From positions 1-22,444 of the forward strand of contig DFIN01000024.1 in NCBI GenBank assembly GCA_002372135.1: a DNA stretch of 22,444 nucleotides, in the 5' to 3' direction. Below the pieces are notes generated by a model. That model did no database searches, was not told where the DNA came from, and worked only from the letters and a program-made list of their open reading frames with translations. The translations under genes and the position numbers were made by a program. Each line of letters starts with the position of its first letter. Position 1 is the stretch's first letter. Shown in pieces: positions 1-7,528 of the stretch. This stretch comes from Bacteroidales bacterium UBA3696 (GTDB taxonomy: Bacteria > Bacteroidota > Bacteroidia > Bacteroidales > Paludibacteraceae).

Positions 1-653
1 GCGTGACCGAGAACACCCGCGTAAGCTATCCTATCAACCACATTGAGAAGATTGCCCAGAAGGTGAACAAGAAGAGCGCTGGTCCTGAGGCTAAGAACGT
101 TATCTTCCTTTCTGCCGATGCTTTTGGCGTGCTGCCTCCCGTATCTATCCTGACTCCTGAGCAGACGAAGTACTACTTCCTCTCTGGTTTCACCGCAAAG
201 CTGGCTGGTACAGAGCGCGGTACCACTGAGCCTACTCCTACTTTCTCGGCTTGCTTCGGTCAGGCTTTCTTGGAGTTGCACCCCACGAAATATGCCGAAG
301 AGTTGGTCAAGAAGATGGAGCGTAGCGGCGCAAAGGCTTATCTGGTCAATACCGGTTGGAACGGAACGGGCAAACGCATCTCCATTCGTGATACACGTGG
401 TATCATTGATGCTATCTTGGACGGTTCTATCCTGAAAGCTGAGACGAAGAAGATTCCGTATTTCGATTTCGAAGTTCCCACTTCGTTGCCTGGAGTTGAC
501 CCGAAGATTCTGGATCCACGTGATACATACGCCAATGTAGAAGATTGGGAAACAAAGGCAAAAGACCTCGCAGGACGGTTCATCAAGAACTTCGTCAAGT
601 ACGAGGGCAATGAAGCCGGTAAGGCGCTGGTGGCTGCCGGTCCGAAGTTGTAA
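1..653 (+). CDS. pckA: Phosphoenolpyruvate carboxykinase (ATP), C-terminal part; 5' end outside window
   Basis: This is the last 217 or so residues of ATP-dependent PEP carboxykinase, which interconverts oxaloacetate plus ATP with PEP, CO2 and ADP. In fermenting Bacteroidales it is generally used in the carboxylating direction to feed succinate and propionate formation (established knowledge, not shown here). Visible family motifs are TENTRVSYP at the very start, GTERGTTEPTPTFSACFG, and NTGWNGTGKRISIRDTRG, part of the nucleotide-binding C-terminal lobe. The family is usually about 530-540 residues, so roughly the first 60% lies left of the window. The GTG at position 3 is an internal valine codon, not a start. 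The stop is TAA at 651-653, followed by a terminator hairpin. Identification is firm. Confidence 0.95.
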   Translation, partial: VTENTRVSYPINHIEKIAQKVNKKSAGPEAKNVIFLSADAFGVLPPVSILTPEQTKYYFLSGFTAKLAGTERGTTEPTPTFSACFGQAFLELHPTKYAEELVKKMERSGAKAYLVNTGWNGTGKRISIRDTRGIIDAILDGSILKAETKKIPYFDFEVPTSLPGVDPKILDPRDTYANVEDWETKAKDLAGRFIKNFVKYEGNEAGKALVAAGPKL

Positions 654-657
654 TAAA

Positions 658-699
658 TAGAAGTAAGACCGCTTCGCTGTTAGAAGTAAGAAGTTAGAA
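658..699 (+). repeat. Short imperfect repeats TTAGAAGTAAG / AAGTTAGAA between pckA and its terminator
   Basis: The 10-mer TAGAAGTAAG occurs at 658-667 and 681-690, and the second copy runs into the related AAGTTAGAA. A third exact copy lies at 3663-3672, and a looser relative (AAAGTAGAAAGTCGAAAG) lies in the gmd-fcl gap near 11020-11040. These look like A/G-rich intergenic filler sequence. No function is assigned. Confidence 0.4.
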
Positions 700-708
700 A
701 TTATAGGA

Positions 709-747
709 ATAGAGGGATAACTCGTACAGAGTAGTCCCCCTATTTTG
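709..747 (+). terminator. Rho-independent terminator after pckA
   Basis: Imperfect inverted repeat 709-723 / 729-743 with loop GTACA. It has 12 Watson-Crick pairs, one G-T pair and two mismatches, and is followed by TTTTG at 743-747. The position, 55 bases after the pckA stop and before the tonB promoter, fits a terminator for pckA. Confidence 0.7.
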
Positions 748-798
748 TATCGTAGAAAGGCGTGTAAATAGGAATTTTATGGAAAATTGCACCAATAA

Positions 799-830
799 TT
801 TGTACGAATTGCGAAAAGTCTGTACTTTTG
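799..830 (+). promoter_or_regulatory. Bacteroidetes-type promoter of tonB-recG
   Basis: A -33 element TTTG at 799-802 and a -7 element TACTTTTG at 823-830 are separated by exactly 20 nt. This matches the Bacteroidetes sigma-ABfr consensus (TTTG, 19-21 nt, TAnnTTTG). Transcription should start near 837, giving a leader of about 45 nt before the tonB ATG. The cobalamin operon promoter in this window has the same spacing and the same -7 sequence. Confidence 0.75.
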
Positions 831-883
831 CGACCGCTTTTCGGAGTAAATGGCAACAGAGACTACACTAAAAAGTTATCGAT

Positions 884-1564
884 ATGCAACTTAAAAAATC
901 CCCTCAAGCCAGTCTTGAAAATCAAAAACTGACCTATGTGTTGGTCGGTTTGGTGTTCGTGCTGAGCGTTTGCTATGTCGCTTTTGAATGGACAGAAAAG
1001 GAAGTGACAAAGTACGAAGTTGCGGATCTTGATTTCCAGTTTGAAGAAGAGATTGAGATTCAGCAGACTACGCAAGAAACTCCTCCCCCTCCTCCACCAC
1101 CTGTGGTACAAGAAGTAGAGGTGCTCAATGTAGTGGAAGATGATGTGGAGACACAGGAGATTGAAATCAACACGGAAGATCAAAAGGATGTGGAAGTGAT
1201 TATCCAAGCCCCTGTTGAGGTGGTGGAAGAAGAAGAGGAGGAAGAAGTGGTCTTCGTGGTAGTAGAGGATATGCCCGAGTTCCCTGGTGGACAGCAAGCC
1301 TTGTTCAAGTATCTGAGCGAAAACGTCAAATACCCGATTATTGCGCAAGAGAATGGTATTCAGGGACGTGTCATTTGCCAGTTTGTGGTGAATAAGGATG
1401 GCAACATCGTGGATGTGGAAGTCGTTCGTTCTGGCGGCGACCCGTCGTTGGATAAGGAAGCCGTGCGCGTCGTTAAGTCTATGCCTAAGTGGAAACCCGG
1501 CAAGCAGCGTGGCAAACCGGTTCGCGTCAAATACACGGTTCCCGTTAATTTCCGCCTGCAATAG
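884..1564 (+). CDS. tonB: Energy transducer TonB
   Basis: A 226-residue TonB-family protein. It carries proton-motive energy from an ExbBD complex to outer-membrane TonB-dependent receptors. A single N-terminal membrane anchor (about residues 17-34) follows a short cytoplasmic lysine-containing tip. The periplasmic linker begins with seven prolines (67-73) and is then strongly acidic and valine-rich, including a run of seven glutamates. Other TonBs have a Pro-Lys linker here. The C-terminal TonB domain covers about residues 135-226 and shows the family hallmarks FPGG, YP..A...GIQGRV, VVRSGGDPSLDKEAVRVV and the end VPVNFRLQ. The ATG follows a clear promoter, and recG starts only 8 bases after the stop, so the two are probably co-transcribed. 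It may power the BtuB-like receptor in this window, but no exbB/exbD is present to show specificity. Confidence 0.9.
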   Translation: MQLKKSPQASLENQKLTYVLVGLVFVLSVCYVAFEWTEKEVTKYEVADLDFQFEEEIEIQQTTQETPPPPPPPVVQEVEVLNVVEDDVETQEIEINTEDQKDVEVIIQAPVEVVEEEEEEEVVFVVVEDMPEFPGGQQALFKYLSENVKYPIIAQENGIQGRVICQFVVNKDGNIVDVEVVRSGGDPSLDKEAVRVVKSMPKWKPGKQRGKPVRVKYTVPVNFRLQ

Positions 1565-1572
1565 AATAGCCG

Positions 1573-3660
1573 TTGGATTTATCTATACAAGATATTACTT
1601 ATTGTAAGGGTGTCGGTACGCGTCGTGCCGACATTCTTCGTAAAGAGTTAGGGGTACATACAGCGCTTGACCTATTGTTACAGTACCCCTATAAGTATAT
1701 AGACCGTAGCCGATTCATCTATATTCACGAGATTGATAACGAGGATACCTATGTGCAAATAAAAGGTACCATCACCGAGTATCATACTATCGGGATAGGG
1801 AAGGGGCAGCGGTTAGTAGCAATTTTTTCTGACGGGCAAAACACCATTGAACTGGTTTGGTTCAAGGGCATACAGTACTTGAAACTGCAATTACAAACGC
1901 CTTATCTGCTTTTTGGCAAGCCTTCGGCTTTTAATCACCAATATAATTTCGTACATCCCGAACTGACCCCACTCAGTAAGGTAACGCCCGAAATGACTTC
2001 CGGTTTGGAGCCTTATTACAATACCACGGAGCGTATGAAGAACGCGGGGCTTAACTCAAAGGCCATGCGTTCGATTATTTTTCATCTCAAGGAAGAACTC
2101 AAACAGGGCTTGCCCGAAACGTTGGATATGGACTTGGTACATCAGTACCACTTGATGGGACGCGCTGCGGCTATCTATAATGTCCATTTTCCGAAGGATA
2201 CCCCTACCATGCAGCAGGCAAGGGCGAGGCTGAAGTTTGAGGAACTGTTTTATATCCAATTGCAGTTGCTTCGTCAGATGAAACGGCGTGAACAGAATGC
2301 CGGTTATCGGATGCCCATAGTAGGTAAGTTCTTTCATCAGTTCTACCGAGAATGTCTTCCTTTCGCATTGACCGGTGCGCAGAAAAGGGTCATCCATGAA
2401 ATACAGGATGATATGCGTTCGGGCAAGCAGATGAACCGCTTGCTGCAAGGTGATGTTGGGTCAGGTAAAACATTAGTAGCATTGCTTTGTGCTCTTTTGG
2501 CAGCCGATAATGGTTTTCAGACGTGTATCATGGCTCCCACTGAGATTTTGGCGCAGCAGCACATGCAAACGATAGGCGAATTACTAAAGCAAACGGACGT
2601 ACAAGTGGGACTCTTGACAGGGTCCACTTCGCGCAAGCAGCGTGAGAGTCTGCATGCCGCTTTGCGGAGCGGACAAATCCATATCCTGATAGGTACGCAC
2701 GCTCTATTGGAGGATGAGGTGCAGTTCGCTAATCTTGGGCTGTGTATTATTGATGAGCAGCACCGTTTTGGGGTGGCACAACGTTCACGCCTGTGGTACA
2801 AGAATGAGCGGCCGCCTCATATATTGGTGATGACTGCCACCCCCATACCTCGTACTTTGGCGATGACTGTCTATGGCGATTTGCAGGTCAGTGTCATAGA
2901 CGAATTGCCGCCCGGACGCAAGCCGGTGCAGACGCTTCATTATACCCTGATGCGTCGACAAGCCATCTACCAGTTTTTACAGCAGCAAATAGATAAAGGT
3001 CAGCAGGTCTATGTCGTATATCCGCTTATCAAGGAGAATGAGAAATTGGACTTGCAGGACTTGCAAAACGGATTTGAGGAGATCTGTCAGCAGTTCCCTC
3101 AGTATCGTGTGTCTATGGTACACGGTCAGATGAAGTCTGCGGAAAAGGATGAGCAGATGCAGTTGTTCCAGCGTGGCGAAACGCAGATATTGGTGGCTAC
3201 GACTGTCATTGAAGTGGGGGTGAATGTGCCTAATGCGAGTGTGATGGTGATTATGAATGCCGAACGGTTCGGTCTTAGCCAATTGCATCAGTTGCGCGGT
3301 AGAGTAGGGCGGGGAGCCGAGCAGAGTTATTGTATTTTGCTCACTCGTGTCGAATTGAGCAAAGATACCCGCCAGCGGATGGATATTATGGTAGCCACCA
3401 ACGACGGTTTTCGCATAGCGGAGGCTGATTTACAATTGCGCGGTCCGGGCGACTTGGAAGGGACGCAGCAGTCCGGTTTGCCGTTTGACCTCAAGATTGC
3501 TTCGCTGGCTACGGATGGTCAGTTGTTGCAAGTGGCGCGTCAAGCCGCCATGGATATATTGGATAAAGACCCTCTTTTGGAACACGAAAGGCATCGCTTG
3601 TATAAACAACACCTTGATTTGCTTCGCATGACTGCCGTGAATTGGAGCGATATATCCTGA
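1573..3660 (+). CDS. recG: ATP-dependent DNA helicase RecG
   Basis: A full-length 695-residue superfamily 2 helicase that remodels stalled replication forks and branch-migrates Holliday junctions. The N-terminal wedge/OB region (about 1-240) carries YKYIDRS and the pattern IELVWFKG. Walker A is GDVGSGKT at 293-300, the DEXH-type motif II is DEQH at 394-397, and motif III is TATPIPRTL. The C-terminal helicase lobe includes VATTVIEVGVNVPNA and QLRGRVGRG. The start is TTG: an in-frame TAG lies at 1567-1569, and the N terminus from TTG (DLSIQDITYCKGVG) aligns with the usual start of the family, so no ATG upstream is possible. It sits 8 bases behind tonB. Its stop is a single base from the stop of the convergent small secreted gene. 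Confidence 0.96.
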   Translation: MDLSIQDITYCKGVGTRRADILRKELGVHTALDLLLQYPYKYIDRSRFIYIHEIDNEDTYVQIKGTITEYHTIGIGKGQRLVAIFSDGQNTIELVWFKGIQYLKLQLQTPYLLFGKPSAFNHQYNFVHPELTPLSKVTPEMTSGLEPYYNTTERMKNAGLNSKAMRSIIFHLKEELKQGLPETLDMDLVHQYHLMGRAAAIYNVHFPKDTPTMQQARARLKFEELFYIQLQLLRQMKRREQNAGYRMPIVGKFFHQFYRECLPFALTGAQKRVIHEIQDDMRSGKQMNRLLQGDVGSGKTLVALLCALLAADNGFQTCIMAPTEILAQQHMQTIGELLKQTDVQVGLLTGSTSRKQRESLHAALRSGQIHILIGTHALLEDEVQFANLGLCIIDEQHRFGVAQRSRLWYKNERPPHILVMTATPIPRTLAMTVYGDLQVSVIDELPPGRKPVQTLHYTLMRRQAIYQFLQQQIDKGQQVYVVYPLIKENEKLDLQDLQNGFEEICQQFPQYRVSMVHGQMKSAEKDEQMQLFQRGETQILVATTVIEVGVNVPNASVMVIMNAERFGLSQLHQLRGRVGRGAEQSYCILLTRVELSKDTRQRMDIMVATNDGFRIAEADLQLRGPGDLEGTQQSGLPFDLKIASLATDGQLLQVARQAAMDILDKDPLLEHERHRLYKQHLDLLRMTAVNWSDIS

Positions 3661-3661
3661 T

Positions 3662-4057
3662 TTAGAAGTAAGTTCTCCAAACGAACATAATAGAGGACAA
3701 GTTTTTAGGAAAACCGTACAATTCGTCCGTGGTACATGCCAAGGGACTGAACATGGCAAACCATCTCGGTGCCATACCAATCAGTCCGCCCACTTGATCC
3801 ATAGCTATTCCTACATCAATCAGCAGAGCGGGTGTGAGCGGCGGCAGTTCAATGTTGTAGTACATCCTGCTTTTGCCTGCAGCATGCCCGAACATGCCTT
3901 TTTCCGTGCGTTGTTTATAGAAAGTGAATCCTCCGTTGGCAGGTATATTAGCCGTAAGTACACTATCCGGCACGGAGGTATAAAAAACTACCTCATCGCC
4001 CCAGGTTACTGCGGGCAGCAGTAACAGACCGACGATGAGATAGAATGTAAATTTCAT
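3662..4057 (-). CDS. Small secreted protein of unknown function downstream of secA
   Basis: A 131-residue protein that I do not recognise. The ATG at 4057 gives a clean Sec signal peptide: K at position 2, hydrophobic stretch FYLIVGLLLLPAV, probable cleavage near residue 20. The mature part of about 110 residues starts with DEVVFYTSVPDSV and contains GGFTFYKQRTEKG, a glycine/methionine-rich middle (IAMDQVGGLIGMAP) and an aromatic end (VWRTYF). There is no lipobox. The gene is co-directional with secA, starting 25 bases after its stop, so it is probably on the secA transcript. The reading frame stays open upstream into secA, but a longer start would bury the signal peptide. It could be a periplasmic or surface protein. 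No function is proposed. Confidence 0.65.
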   Translation of the reverse strand: MKFTFYLIVGLLLLPAVTWGDEVVFYTSVPDSVLTANIPANGGFTFYKQRTEKGMFGHAAGKSRMYYNIELPPLTPALLIDVGIAMDQVGGLIGMAPRWFAMFSPLACTTDELYGFPKNLSSIMFVWRTYF

Positions 4058-4082
4058 AGCGTGAGGAATACCGAAGAATAGG

Positions 4083-7000
4083 TTATTCCATTCTGCCGTG
4101 ACATTGTTTGTATTTCTTGCCGCTGCCGCATGGACACGGGTCATTGGGACGCGGTTTTTTGTCGGCAATGATGGGCATTGTTTTTTGTGCTTCGCGTGTG
4201 TCGCGCGCGGCCGCACCTGCCATACCTGATTGCTGGGCGGCTTGCTGAACCACATCTTTTTGGGTCCGATATCGACTCATATCCGTGCGTTGCGGAGCAT
4301 GAGCCTGTCGCATCTCGGAGGGCTGTTGCTGCGGAATGAAACCACGTAGCAGGATGGCTATTGCCCGACGGTTGAAGTTGTCAAGCATCTGGCGGAAGAT
4401 ATTGAATGACTCCAACTTGTAAATCAACAGCGGGTCTTTTTGTTCGTAGGAAGCGTTTTGCACGCTTTGCTTCAGATCGTCCAATTGGCGAAGATGCTCT
4501 TTCCACTCGTCGTCTATCACATAGAGTATCATTCGCTTCTCAAACTCCTTGACAACCTCTTTACATTCTGTTTCTGCAGCGCGACGCAAATTGACAGATA
4601 TGTTATACACGCGTTGTCCGTCAGAGATGGGGATGAGTATGTTCTCATACATGGCTCCCTTGTCCTTATAAACTTGTTGGATAACGGGATTAGCAGTAGT
4701 CATCAATTTATCCATGCGCCGTTTGAAACTTTCTAACGCGGCAGTAGCCAACTGTTCGCTTAGGACGTTTTCTTTGCTACGGCGGAACGTGTCTTCGTCA
4801 AAGGGCACTTCGATGGCAAAGGTCTGCATAATGCTATATGATAAACCTTCGTAGTCTAACGAGTCCTTGCTGTCTGCTATGATGGATTCGGCAGCATCAT
4901 AAATCATGTTGGTGATGTCCACGCCGATTCGTTCTCCCATTAGAGCATGGTGGCGTTTGGCGTAAATGACGTTACGTTGTTGGTTCATCACATCGTCATA
5001 CTCTATCAGGCGTTTGCGGATGCCGAAGTTGTTTTCTTCCACTTTCTTTTGGGCTTTTTCCACGTTGGAGGAGATGAGTTTGTGCTGTATGGCTTCACCT
5101 TCTTCCCAACCCATTCTGTCCATTATGCCGGCTATGCGTTCAGATCCGAACATACGCATCAGGTCATCTTCGAGCGAGATGAAGAATACGGATGAGCCCG
5201 GGTCGCCTTGACGTCCGGAACGACCTCTCAACTGGCGATCCACGCGGCGGCTCTCATGTCTTTCCGTACCGAGAATGGCCAATCCGCCTGCCTCTTTTAC
5301 TTCGGGTGTGAGTTTGATATCCGTACCACGACCAGCCATGTTGGTGGCAATCGTAACGACTCCTTTGCGACCGGCTTCTGCCACAATCTCTGCTTCGCGT
5401 TGGTGCAACTTGGCGTTCAATACATTGTGCGGAATATGGCGCATGGTGAGCATCTTGGATAGCAACTCGCTGATTTCCACCGAGGTGGTACCTACCAATA
5501 CGGGACGACCGGCTTCTACCAACTGCTGAATCTCTTGAATGACGGCGTTGTATTTCTCGCGTTTGGTGCGGTAGATACGGTCGTCCATATCAAGGCGGGC
5601 AATAGGTTTGTTGGTGGGAATGACTACCACATCCAATTTGTAGATATTCCAGAACTCACCGGCTTCCGTTTCTGCCGTACCGGTCATACCTGCCAATTTG
5701 CGGTACATACGGAAGTAGTTTTGCAGCGTGATGGTGGCGAAGGTTTGTGTTGCTCCTTCTACTTTCACGTTTTCCTTGGCTTCTACGGCTTGGTGCAGTC
5801 CATCTGACCACCGGCGACCTTCCATGATACGTCCTGTCTGCTCATCCACAATCTTGACCTCGTTGTTGTCTATGATATAGTCCACGTCTTTTTCAAACAG
5901 CGTGTAGGCTTTGAGCAGTTGTTGCACGGTATGTACGCGCTCGGACTTGACCGAGTAGTTGGTCATTATGCTGTCCTTGCGTTGCTGTTTTTCTTCGGGT
6001 GAAAGGTCTTCTTTTTCCAGTTCGGCTATTTCGCTTCCGACATCAGGCAGAATGAAAAAGTTAGGATCTTCGCTGTTGCCTGCCAATGTTTCGTTTCCTA
6101 AGTCGGTCATCTCTACGGATTTCTGCTTTTCGTCAATGACGAAATAGAGCGGGTCGGTAGCAATATGCATGTTCTTTTCCTGTTCTTGCAGGTAGAACTC
6201 TTCTGTTTTTTGGAGTCTGACTTTGATACCCGGTTCGCTCAAGAACTTGATGAGTGCTTTGTTTTTCGGCATCTCTTTGTAGGAACGGAAGAGTGCCAAC
6301 TCGCCTTCTTCTCTCTCTTTGGGGTCTTCGCTTTGCATTTTGCGTTTCGCCTCTACCAAGTATTGGTTGGCTTGTTGTGCGCCGGTACGGTAGAGCAGTT
6401 CCACACGGTGTTTGTATTCGTCAAACATCTGATCTTCACCCTTTGGTACCGGACCGGAGATGATAAGCGGTGTGCGGGCATCGTCAATTAATACGGAGTC
6501 CACCTCATCGACGATAGCGTAGTTATGTCCGCGTTGCACGAGGTCAAGCGGCGAGGTCGCCATATTATCACGCAGATAGTCGAAACCGAATTCGTTGTTG
6601 GTGCCGAATGTGATATCGCATGCATAGGCACGGCGACGTTCGTCCGAATTGGGACGGTACTTGTCAATGCAGTCCACCGTCAGACCATGGAACATATAGA
6701 GCGGTCCCATCCACTCCGAGTCGCGCTTGGCGAGGTAGTCATTGACCGTTACCACGTGTACGCCTTCGTGGGTGAGTGCGTTGAGGAAGACGGGGAGGGT
6801 AGCCACGAGCGTCTTTCCTTCACCGGTTGCCATCTCGGCTATCTTACCTTGATGTAGAACCACGCCGCCGAAGAGTTGCACATCGTAGTGAATCATATCC
6901 CATGTGATTTCGTTGCCGCCTGCCATCCAGTGGTTGTGGTAGATGGCACGTGTACCGTCTATCTCTATAAAGTCATATCGCGGGTCGGCTGCCATATCGC

Positions 7001-7406
7001 GGTCGCGGTCGGTGGCTGTAACATAGACGGACTCCTTCTCTGCGAAACGTCTGGCTGTGGATTTGACGATGGCAAAGGCTTCCGGCAGAATGTCGTTAAG
7101 GATGCGTTTGTAGTCTTCTTGCACCTCTTTTTCAAGGCTATCCACTTGGTCATAGACTTTCTCCCTTTGGTCAATCTCAAGGCTCTCAATAGAGGCTTTG
7201 AGGTCGGCTATCTGCTGTTTTTTGTCCTTAACGGCATCGCTGATACGCTGCATCAGTGCACTACTACGCAGGCGAAGGTCATCGTTGGAGAGAGCATCAA
7301 TTTGGAGATAAACTTGTTTGATTTGATCCACAATAGGCTGAATAGCGCGCATGTCGCGTTGCGCTTTGTTGCCAAATAATTTGCTCAAAAATTCAAAGAT
7401 ATTCAT
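4083..7406 (-). CDS. secA: Preprotein translocase ATPase SecA
   Basis: A 1107-residue SecA, the ATPase that pushes unfolded preproteins through SecYEG. Walker A is MATGEGKT at 192-199, followed by the DEAD-motor motif VDEVDSVLIDDARTPL. Other family marks are EEF.L.EQEKN in the pre-protein binding region, TGTAETEAGEFW, GTTSVE, ATNMAGRGTDI and QLRGRSGRQGDPG. The C terminus ends in the zinc-binding SecB/phospholipid motif DPCPCGSGKKYKQCHG. The length matches the large Bacteroidetes SecA, with a charged helical insert near residues 50-100 and expansions in the middle, and clearly exceeds the roughly 900 residues of proteobacterial SecA. It is transcribed divergently from the epimerase gene, with a likely -7 element at 7451-7458. 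It is the general secretion motor for the many signal-peptide proteins in this window. Confidence 0.97.
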   Translation of the reverse strand: MNIFEFLSKLFGNKAQRDMRAIQPIVDQIKQVYLQIDALSNDDLRLRSSALMQRISDAVKDKKQQIADLKASIESLEIDQREKVYDQVDSLEKEVQEDYKRILNDILPEAFAIVKSTARRFAEKESVYVTATDRDRDMAADPRYDFIEIDGTRAIYHNHWMAGGNEITWDMIHYDVQLFGGVVLHQGKIAEMATGEGKTLVATLPVFLNALTHEGVHVVTVNDYLAKRDSEWMGPLYMFHGLTVDCIDKYRPNSDERRRAYACDITFGTNNEFGFDYLRDNMATSPLDLVQRGHNYAIVDEVDSVLIDDARTPLIISGPVPKGEDQMFDEYKHRVELLYRTGAQQANQYLVEAKRKMQSEDPKEREEGELALFRSYKEMPKNKALIKFLSEPGIKVRLQKTEEFYLQEQEKNMHIATDPLYFVIDEKQKSVEMTDLGNETLAGNSEDPNFFILPDVGSEIAELEKEDLSPEEKQQRKDSIMTNYSVKSERVHTVQQLLKAYTLFEKDVDYIIDNNEVKIVDEQTGRIMEGRRWSDGLHQAVEAKENVKVEGATQTFATITLQNYFRMYRKLAGMTGTAETEAGEFWNIYKLDVVVIPTNKPIARLDMDDRIYRTKREKYNAVIQEIQQLVEAGRPVLVGTTSVEISELLSKMLTMRHIPHNVLNAKLHQREAEIVAEAGRKGVVTIATNMAGRGTDIKLTPEVKEAGGLAILGTERHESRRVDRQLRGRSGRQGDPGSSVFFISLEDDLMRMFGSERIAGIMDRMGWEEGEAIQHKLISSNVEKAQKKVEENNFGIRKRLIEYDDVMNQQRNVIYAKRHHALMGERIGVDITNMIYDAAESIIADSKDSLDYEGLSYSIMQTFAIEVPFDEDTFRRSKENVLSEQLATAALESFKRRMDKLMTTANPVIQQVYKDKGAMYENILIPISDGQRVYNISVNLRRAAETECKEVVKEFEKRMILYVIDDEWKEHLRQLDDLKQSVQNASYEQKDPLLIYKLESFNIFRQMLDNFNRRAIAILLRGFIPQQQPSEMRQAHAPQRTDMSRYRTQKDVVQQAAQQSGMAGAAARDTREAQKTMPIIADKKPRPNDPCPCGSGKKYKQCHGRME

Positions 7407-7450
7407 AGTTGATATGAGTGAAAACGATACTTAATTCTGTATAAAACGCG

Positions 7451-7458
7451 CAAAAGTA
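7451..7458 (-). promoter_or_regulatory. Probable -7 element for secA
   Basis: On the minus strand these bases read TACTTTTG followed by CGC, the same -7 sequence as the tonB and cobalamin promoters in this window. It lies 44 bases before the secA start. I see no good TTTG at the -33 position, so the call rests on the -7 element alone. Confidence 0.5.
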
Positions 7459-7501
7459 CAACCTTTTTCCTAAATATATCGTATTTTTCTGAATTTTGTC
7501 G

Positions 7502-7509
7502 TATCTTTG
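7502..7509 (+). promoter_or_regulatory. Probable -7 element for the wecB-gmd-fcl operon
   Basis: TATCTTTG followed by C fits the Bacteroidetes -7 consensus TAnnTTTG. It ends 19 bases before the epimerase ATG at 7529, which would give a leader of only about 13 nt. No clear -33 TTTG is visible at the expected spacing. The element lies about 45 bases from the opposing secA element. Confidence 0.45.
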
Positions 7510-7528
7510 CGGCGTTATTAGTCGAATT

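Noticed and set aside
3662..4255. Longer form of the small secreted gene starting inside secA
   Set aside because: It would overlap the secA 3' end by about 170 bases and place a basic, non-conserved stretch before a perfect signal peptide. The ATG at 4057 is preferred.
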